NCBI RefSeq assembly: GCF_033115175.1
Contig: NC_084834.1
Coordinates: forward strand, 8,095,294 to 8,159,293
Direction of reading: 5' to 3'
Length of the DNA: 64,000 nucleotides
Source: Lepus europaeus
Lineage: Eukaryota > Chordata > Mammalia > Lagomorpha > Leporidae
The translations under genes and the position numbers were made by a program. Below the pieces are notes generated by a model, which saw only the letters and a program-made list of their open reading frames with translations, had not been told where the DNA came from and did no database searches. This document shows positions 27,301 to 37,500 of this stretch, piece by piece. Within the stretch, counting starts at the first letter, position 1. Each line of letters begins with the position of its first letter.

Positions 27301-30300
27301 TTGACTGGAAAGCACTCTTTAGATATTGAAGTTGGATTGCTTACCCATCTAAATGCCTCGTTTCATTTGCAGGGATGGTCTACATGGCTGGGCTTGTTTT
27401 TGCTGTTGGTGGCTTTAATGGCTCGTTAAGAGTCCGCACCGTAGATTCCTATGACCCCGTGAAGGATCAGTGGACCAGTGTCGCTAACATGCGAGACCGG
27501 AGAAGCACTCTGGGAGCGGCTGTGTTGAATGGCCTGTTGTATGCCGTGGGAGGCTTTGATGGGAGCACAGGTGATTTCCTTCTCATCTTTACCCCACTGC
27601 TATTAGATTAACACAGTAACTTCATCCATGGAAAAAATTGTGACAAAATTAGAATATATTGAATGTTTCAACAAGTGGGAGTATTATATTTAGAAGTAAG
27701 TTAGGGCCAGCGCCGTGGCTCAACAGGCTAATCCTCCGCCTGCAGCGCCGGCACACCGGGTTCTAGTCCCAGTTGGGACGCTGGATTCTGTCCCTGTTGC
27801 CCCTCTTCCAGGCCAGCTCTCTGCTATGGCCCGGGAAGGCAGTGGAGGATGGCCCAAGTCCTTGGGCCCTGCACCCCATGGGAGACCAGGAGAAGCACCT
27901 GGCTCCTGCCTTTGGATCAGCGTGGTGCACCAGCCACAGCTATGACCAACCGCAAAAGAAGACCTTTCTCTCTGTCTCTCTCTCTCACTATCCACTCTGC
28001 CTGTCAAAAAAAAAAAAAGAAGAAGTAGGTTTTAAAATTGCCCCAAGAATTCCTTTAAATGATATGAGTGCTGACTATATATGTTAATATAAGTTAAGAT
28101 TTATTTTTTATTTGTTTGCAAGGCAGAGTTAGAGAGAGAGGGAGAGACACATGAGAGAGAGGTCTTCCATCTGCTGGTTCACCCCCCCAAATGGCCTAAA
28201 TGGTGGGGCTGGACCAGACCAAAGCCTGGAGCCAGGAGCCAGGAGTTTCTTCTGATCTCCCACATAGGTGCAGGTGCCCAAGGACTTGGGCCATCATCCA
28301 CTGCTTTTCCCAGGCACATTAGCAGGGAGCTGGATCAGGAATGGAGCAGCCAAGGGTAGAACTAGTATCCCTATGGGATGGTGGGGCTGCAGGTGGCAGC
28401 TCAACCCATGAAGCCATTATGCCACAATGCCGGCCCCTGTTTTCTTTCTTAAGTGTCACTATCAATCATCTTTCCAAGTTTTAAAAACTTTGAAATGTCA
28501 GTAGCTTGGGTAGGACCCTTTGGAAAGGAAGCTGTACCTGTTCATCATGTAGTTGATGTATTTACATTGTACCATTTTCTTTTATTTTTATCCTGTTGTA
28601 TCATACGTGAAGTGTTTTCCTCTAATAGTATATATGTAAAAGAACAGTTACATTTTTCTTAAAGGAGAAAATGAAGATCCTGGTTTTTTATACAGGTTTG
28701 TCCTCTGTGGAAGCGTATAACATAAAGTCTAATGAGTGGTTCCACGTGGCTCCAATGAACACGAGGAGAAGCAGTGTGGGTGTTGGTGTTGTTGGAGGTA
28801 GGTGCTGGCAGCTCTTCTAAGGGAACATTTCTAGGTATTTGTGCTCCTTGAGAGTAGCACCTCCAGTAGTCTAGTTTTATAAATGAGCAAGCAAATCCTC
28901 ATTTAAAAAAGAAAACTAGTAATAACTGAAATTTTAAGTACCTTTTTAAAAGTAACTCATCTGTATAAATTAAGTCCTTTTCCTTCCTCTATTCCCCTCC
29001 CTCCCCTTCCCACCTCCTTTGCTCTTTCTCTGTGACTTATGCAACACTGTCAGCTGATGTGTTTCTTCGCAAAAAGATTTGTTTATTTGTTTGAAAGACA
29101 GAAGGACAGGAAGAGAAGGAGAAGGAAGGAGAGAGAGAGAGATCGATTCCATCTGCTGGTTCACTCCCCAAATGGCTGCAGTGGCTGCTGCAGGCCGCAC
29201 TAATGCCAGGAGCCAGGAACACCATCTGGGTCTCCCACAGGGATGGCAGGGGCCCAAGCACTTGAGCTGTCATCTTCTGCTTTCTCAGGCATATTAGCAG
29301 GAAGCTGGATCAGAAGCAGAGCAGCTGAGACTTAAATCAGCACTTTGATGTGAGAAGCCAGCATTGTAGGCGATGGCTTAACCCACTGCAACACATTGCT
29401 GGCCCCTGTCAGCTGTTCTTAATACAACTGTTTGAGGAACAAATCAGATGACGTGTGTGAAACTTTATACCTGGAGAAGAACTGTTAATATGTAAGGGAT
29501 GGATTGCCACTATTATTTATATCCTACTTTGTTCTCTCACAAAATTTAAGGAAGACTGTAAATATTATTCTTCAGTGTGACTTTGTTTCTAATATACTGT
29601 CTTCAGAAAATGTGTGGGTTTTCATACCATCCTTAATGGGTATAATTCTTGGCACCAAGATTTTTAAAATATTTTATTGGGGTAGATGTTTGACTCAGAG
29701 GTTAGGATGCTGCGTGGGATGCCCACATCCCACGTCGTGTCGTGTGGTTTTAAGTTCTGGCGTTGCTCCTGATTCCAGCCTCCTGCTCTTGCACACGCTG
29801 GGAGGCAGCAGGTGAGGGCTCAAGGACTTGGGTCCTTGCCACTCATATGGGAGATCTGGATTAAGAGTATTTTTCATTTCTCCCAAAAAGCAACCCTACT
29901 TCCTTTACCTGCTTCCTTCCCAGCCCTCAGACCACTAATAGCCTTTCCGTCACTATGTCGATTTGCCTGTACCGGACAAGCCATACAGTATGTGGTTGTC
30001 TGGGACAGGCTGTTTTCACACAGCATAGTGCTTCCAAGTTCATCATGCTGTGGCATTGATTAGTGCCTCTTGTCTTTTTATTGCCAGATAGTATTTCATT
30101 GTTTTACAGTATTAACTTGATTTAACGTTTTTTCAATTTACTAAGATAGCTTCAGTATTCCAGGATGTTATTCACATAGTAAACACTGTTATCTAAGCAT
30201 ATAACAAGATTACTTTTTTTTCCAGATTATTGATGGAAATGTAAAATTAACATCAGGATATATACACTGCAGATCCTCACAATAAGGCTTAATCATTCTA

Positions 30301-33300
30301 CAAATCACCATTAGTCAGATTTTTTTTCAACTTTTATTTAATAAATATAAGTTTCCAAAGTACAACTTTTGGATTATAGTGGCTTTTTCCCCCTATGACC
30401 TCCATCCCACCCGCAACTATCCCATTTCCCACTCCCTCTCCCATCCCAATCTTCGTTAAGATTAATTTCAATTATCTTTATATAGAGAAGATCAACTTAG
30501 TGTATACTAAGTAAAGATTTCAGCAGTTTGCACCCACACAGAAACACAAAGTGTAAAATATTGTTTCAGTACTAGTTATACCGTTAATTCACATAGTACA
30601 ACACATTAAGGACAGAGATCCTACATGGGGAATAAGTGCACAGTGACTCCTGTTGTTGATTTAACAATTGGCACTCTTTATTTATGACGTCAGTAATCTC
30701 CCTTGGCTCTTGTCATGAGCTGCCAAGGCTATGGAAGCCTCTTGAGTTCACCAACTCCAATCTTATTTAGACAAGGCCATAGTCAAAGTGGAAGTTCTCC
30801 CTTCGGTGAAAGGTACCTCCTTCTTTGAAGGCCCATTCTTTCCACTGGGATCTCACTCCCAGAGATCTTTCATTTAGGTGTGTTTTTTTTTTTTTTTTTT
30901 TTTTTGCCAGAGTGTCTTGGCTTTCCATGCCTGAAATACTCTCATGGGCTCTTCAGCCAGATCCAAATGCCTTAAGGGCTGATTCTGAGGCCAGAGTGCT
31001 GTTTAGGACATCTGCCATTCTATGAGTCTGCTGTGTATCCCGCTTCCCATGTTGGATTGTTCTCTCCTTTTTAATTCTTTTTTGTTGTTGTTGTTGTTGT
31101 TTTTTTTTTTTTTAACAGGCAGAGTGGACAGTGAGAGAGAGAGACAGAGAGAGAAAGGTCTTCCTTTTGCTGTTGGTTCACCCTCTAATGGCCTCTGTGG
31201 CTGGCGCACTGCGGCCGGCGCACCGTGCTGATCCAAAGGCAGGAGCCAGGTGCTTATCCTAGTCTCCCGTGGGGTGCAGGGCCCAAGCACTTGGGCCATC
31301 CTCCACTGCACTCCCCGGCCATAGCAGAGAGCTGGCCTGGAAGAGGGGCAACCGGGACAGGATCGGTGCCCCGACCGGGACTAGAACCCGGTGTGCCGGC
31401 ACCGCAAGGCAGAGGATTAGCCTAGTGAGCCGCGGCGCCGGCCTATATCCCATAATTTCTTTATCTGGTCTTCTGTTGATGGGCATTTAGGTTGATTCCA
31501 TGTCTTAGCTATTGTGAATTGAGCTGCAATAAACATTGAGGTGCAGACAGCTCTTTTATTTGCCAATTCAATTTCTTTTAGGTAAATTCCAAGTAGTGGG
31601 ATGGCTGGATTGTATGGTAGGGCTATATTCAGGTTTCTGAGGAATCTCCAAACTGACTTCCATAGTGGCTTTACCAGTTTGCATTCCCACCAACAGTGTG
31701 TTAGTGTCCCCTTTTCCCTACATCCTCACCAGCATCTGTTGTTGGTAGATTTCTGTATGTGAGCCATTCTAACCGGGGTGAGGTGAAACCTCATGGTGGT
31801 TTTGATTTGCATTTCTCTGATGACTAGTGATCCTGAGCCTTTTTTCATGTGTCTGTTGGCCATTTGGATTTCCTCTTTTGAAAAATGTCTATTGAGGTCC
31901 TTGGCCCATCTCTTGAGTGGGTTGTTTGTTTTGATGTTGTAGAGTTTCTTGATTTCTTTGTAGATTCTGGTTATTAACCCTTTATCTGTTGCATAGTTTG
32001 CAAATATTTTTTCCCATTCTGTCGGTTTCCTATTCACTTTCCTGACTATTTCTCTTACAGTACAGAAAGTTCTCAATTTAATGCAATCCCAATTGTTAAT
32101 TCTGCCTGTGCCTCAGGAGTCTTTTCCACGAAGTCTTTGCCAGTACCTATATCTTGCAGAGTTTCTCTGATGTTCTCTAATAATTTGATGGTGTCGGGTC
32201 GTAAACTTAGATCTTTAATCCATGTTGAGTAGATTTTTGTGTAAGGTGTAAGGTAGGGGTCTTGCTTTATGTTCTGCATGTGGAGATCCAGTTTTCCCAG
32301 CACCATTTATTGAATAGACTGTCCTTACTCCAGGGATGGGTTTTGGATCTTTGATCAAATATAAGTTGGCTGTAGATGTTTGGATTGATTTCTGGTGTTT
32401 CTATTCTGTTCCATTGGTCTATCCATCTGTTTCTGTACCAGTACCATGCTGTTTTGATAACAACTGCCCTGTAGTATGTCCTGAAATATGGTATTGTGAT
32501 GCCTCTGGCTTTGTTTTTGTTGTCCAAGATTGCTTTAGCTATTCGAGGTCTCCTGTGCCTCCATCTGAATTTCAGCATCATTTTTTCTAGATCTGAGAAG
32601 AATGTCTTTGGTATTTTGATTGGTATTGCATTGAATATATAAATTGCTTTTGGGAGAATGGACATTTTGATGATATTGATTCTTCCAGTCCATGAGCATG
32701 GAAGATTTTTCCATTTTTTGGTATCCTCTTCCATTAGTCAGATTTTTAATAGAGTTTCCCCAACTCAGTAACATTTAACTCTCCTGCCCTGGAAGAAAAT
32801 ACGTTAGTGTTCTATGACTTGAACACATAGCTTTTTAAATGTAAATTTGGCTTTCGTTGTGATTCCATGTGTAGGTTTGCTCTATGCAGTGGGAGGTTAT
32901 GATGGAGCCTCTAGGCAGTGTCTCAGCACTGTAGAAAGCTATAACGCGACAACCAACGAGTGGACCTACATAGCGGAAATGAGCACCCGACGCAGTGGAG
33001 CAGGTAAATATGAGCTCACTTAGTAACTGAAGAGCAGAAAAGATAGAAAACATTGCCCAAGTGAAATGCTTCATTGGTATCCCTTTACATTATCTGAAAA
33101 TATGTGCTGATTTTAAATGTCATTCTAAATATCTTTTGGATTGTGTAGGTAATGGTAGGCGGTACTTCGTGCACTTTTGCAAAGTAAAATTTAATTTTTA
33201 AGTGCTGTATTAAAAGGTATCTGTATCATTTGTGTAAGTATCTTGTTTGACATTTCTCTTAGCTTTTTGATTTTGGTGTTTTGGTGGCAATGTGGTGAAT

Positions 33301-34492
33301 AATCAGTATTTCATACATATTTCTTAAAATTTTACTGTAGAAGTTGTTTTTAAAAAGATCATATTAAAGGACTTTGCTCTTTTGTGTTTCACCTCCATAT
33401 TTTTTTTATTCTATTTGACATGCTTTTTGTGGAGTAAAGTCTTTACTGAGTTCATTGACCATTCTGTTGACTTCCTTTTCTTAAATTGTATGCTTTAATA
33501 TTGAGTTAAATTTATTATGAAATATAATTTCAAAAATTTTAGTTATATCTGTATGAATGTTACAGTGTTATAAAGTTGTTGTCCCTTTTTCTCTGTAATA
33601 GTTTAGTTGGTTCTGTCTTGCAGGTGTTGGTGTGTTAAACAACTTATTGTATGCTGTGGGAGGTCATGATGGCCCTTTAGTACGAAAAAGTGTTGAAGTA
33701 TATGACCCCACCACCAATACCTGGCGACAGGTTGCAGATATGAACATGTGCAGAAGAAATGCAGGTATCTGTTTATCTAAAGATTATAAAATTTGTATTG
33801 AATTTATTTGACGTTTTCCCCGTTTCACTATTTATGTCCTTTGCTCTTTGGTTGATCTGGGTTCTGTGGTAGACTTTGAACTGCCTAAAGGCAGAAGCTT
33901 ATGTAATAGTTATATCTGGATCATGGCAGGTTGTTGTGACATTTCAGTTAACTTAGTAATTTCTACTAGCAGCTGCTTTCTGGTGATGAATACGGAGACT
34001 AATTAATTAGAAGCAGAACCATCTTTTAATCTGAATTTAATCATTATTGCCACAGACATTTTTGGTCGCCTACCACGTATCATATTGCAGAGTCCAGTTC
34101 GCAGGGAATGTGTTCCAGTTGAAGAAGTGTTTATAGCAGGTTCAAAAGCTAATTGATTATCTGAATCTGGAGGGGAAGCCTGAAGTGGTAACTTTAGTAC
34201 AGTTCAGGATTTCAGAAAATGGAAAAGCTAAAGCAACAGCAGCAGCAACAAGATGATTTTAAGAAAGTAGAACTGTTCAGGATTAGGGAACTCACTGTAG
34301 TAATGCATAGCTTAATGGTGGGTACATAATCTGAGAAATGTGATTTTGTCTCTTTCTACTTTGGCCATTTCTTGGTTGTGTGACCATCAGAGAATATACC
34401 TACACAAACCTTGGTGGCGTGGGCCAGTCACTTGCAGATGCATGAGACTGCTGTGGATTTAACACGGTGTACTGTTTACTGCAAGGTTTTTG

Positions 34493-34525
<33 letters not shown>

Positions 34526-37500
34526 TATAAGTAGAAAGAGCACACTCTAAAGTAATGATAAATGAACCAGGAACTTAGTCATTTATTATGACTATCAAGT
34601 TTGTATCATACATAGTCGTATATGACTGGCAGCAGAGTAACTGTGTTTATCACACCACCATGACCACAGTCACGTAAGTAGTGTGTTGACTCATAGCATT
34701 ACCGCAGCACTAATATCACTAGACAATAGGAATTTTTCAGCTCCATTATATTATGGGACCGCTGTCTTAGAAGGGGAGTTCACAATGCTTGTGGAACACT
34801 TGAATCAAGATAATAAATTTATGTATTTCAACTAAATAAATAAATAGTGAAATTATAGTTCAATTAAATCAAATGTTGAAATCCTTGGGTAGTCTTTTTC
34901 ATGGTACACATTTTCTATAGACTTTTTGGAAAGCTGTTTGTGTATGTGATCGATCATTGACTAAAATGTCAACAGTGTCAGCACATGAATGTACTTAAAA
35001 AATCAAGAAAGGGACATTCAAATGAAAGTAGATTGCAGGATAGCTGGGTAGCCTTTGGGAAATGCTAGGCCTTTAAAAGTGATTACTGAGGGAGAGTATG
35101 TGGGCTGTAAGAACTGTCAGCAGCAGAGTGGGTCGTCCATAGTAATTACTCTGTGTGACCTTGTACTTCATCCAGTTGTATGTTTTGAAGTGCTAAAGGC
35201 TCCTCAGGTGTAGATAATCTAGTGAAACGCACAAATCTGGGCTCTTAGTAGGTTAAGTGCTTAACCCCACTCCCTACTGAGTTAGAAAAGCCACTATGAT
35301 ATGTGTTCATACCTTCCTGGATTAGGAAATTTATTTGTAGTTTGGACTTTTGATTCTTACTTTCCTAAAGATTGGAATTATCTTATTTTCCCTGTATATG
35401 TTTATTGTTTCAAATCTAAATTAGCCCAACTCTTTTAACCAGGAGAATAAGGAAAAAATTTGTATTTGGAAAGCTGTCATTATCCAGCTCTATGAAAAAT
35501 GTGGGCTAGTGTTGTGGCGCAGTGGGTTATGCTGCTGCTACTGGTGCTGACAACCCATATTGAAGTAACAGTTTGGGTCCCAGCTGTTCTGCTTCTGAAC
35601 CATTTCCTGCCGATGCACCTGGGAAGTTGTAATATGATAGCTGAAGTACTTGGTCTCTTGCTGTCCATGTGGGGGAGCATGATGGGGTTCCTGGCACCTG
35701 GCTTTGACCTGACCCAAACCTGGCTGTTGTAGCCATTTGGGGAGTGAACCAGCAGATGGAAAACTCTCTCTCTTTCTCTCTCTCTCTCTCACTCTGCCTT
35801 TCAAATAAATAAATACATGCATCTTTTTAAAAGAAAGAAAAAAATTTTGTGGGGAACAAAATATTTTCTGGGGAGTAAACCAGTAGATGGAAGACTTCTC
35901 TGTCTCTACCTCTCTAACTCTTAAAAATAAACAAACAAACAAAAAAATCTTAAAAAAAAAAAAATGATGGCACTTGGGATGCCCACATCCCACACTGAAG
36001 GGCCTACATGTGAGTCCTGGCTCCACTCCTGATTCCAGCTTCCTGTTAATGCTCACCCTGGGAGGCAGCAGATTGGCTCCAGTAGTTAGGTCCATGCTAC
36101 CCATGTGGAAGATCCAGTTGAATTTCTGGCTCCTGGCTTTGGCCTGGCCCAGCCATAGCTATTGCAGGTACCTGGGGAGTGAACCATCAAATGGGTGATC
36201 GGTGTCTGTCTCATCTCAGGCTCCCTGCCTTTCAAACAAATAAAGAAATAATCGCGTTAAGTATTCAAAAAAAGTGTACAGGAGTATCCTTGTTTTTTGC
36301 AACTTAATTGGTTAAAGCAAGAAAACTAAAGATGACTAAATATCAATAAAATATGATTTAATAAGTTATGGTATATGCAGCCATTAACAGTCATGGAAGT
36401 CAATATTCATTAACTTGAAGAATGTCCAGTTATATCAGTTGGCAAAGTTGGGTGAGCTTACAAGTAGTGCGAGCTACTAAAGGGGAAGTGTCTGAGTATA
36501 TATGCATAAAGGAAAATTACCCAGAGTAGATACCAGGATTTTAAGGTCCATTATTCTAAGTGGTGTGGGGTTAGAGATGATTTATTTTTTATATTCTTGA
36601 AATTTTACCAAAAAAAGTTATTCTATTTATCAAATAAGTAATATTATTTTCTTTTAGAGGTAATAAAACAGATAATAATTCAATATAATAAAATTAAGAT
36701 AACTCTTACTTTCTACTGATACATATTTTTTCCTTAAGATTCCCTAAAAACCTGACTTTGAGAAAGTTGCACAATCTTACTGGCTTATTTCTATCTTTTC
36801 TACATAAGTCAGAATTGAAATACTTTCTAACCTCTGATGTAAAATGAATGTGAAGATTAAATGAATTAATACAGATGTAAAGCAACAACTGGATACACGA
36901 GACAGAGTAGAACTTGGAAATGGAATTAGAACGGGAAATTTTTTAAAAGTATGTTTAGCATTCCAAGTATTTTCCCTTCTGTATCTGTTATTCCCTTCTG
37001 TATCTGTCTGAGAGAGGCTGAGATGCCCATCTGCTGGTTCACTACCTAAATGCCTGCAACAACTGGGACTGGGCCTGACCCACGCCAAAAGCCAGGAACT
37101 CAATACAGGAGCCTGCCATGGTGACAGTGACCCAACAACTTGAGCTATTTCCTAGGGTCTGCATTAATAAGAAGCTGGAGTCACGAGCTGGAACTGGGAG
37201 TTTAACCCAGGCACGCTGACGCGGGACATGGGCTTCATAACCATTAGGCTAAATGCCACTCCAACGGGAGTCACTGTGCACTTACTCCCCATGTAGAATC
37301 TCTGTCCTTAACATGTTATACTATGTCAATTAATGGTAAAACTAGTCTTCAAACAGTGCTTGATACTTTGTATATCTCTGTGGGTGCAAACTGTTGAAAT
37401 CTTTACTTAGTCTATACTAAGTTGATCTTCTAAATATAAAGATAATTGAAAATGAATCTTGATGAAGAATGGGATGGGAGAGGGGATAGTTTGCAGGTGG

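Noticed and set aside
32267-32734. 155-codon minus-strand frame as a functional gene
   Set aside because: It is the decayed C-terminal part of L1 ORF2 inside a 5'-truncated insertion.
35538-36104. 188-codon minus-strand frame
   Set aside because: It runs across three neighbouring C-SINEs and has no independent coding signal.
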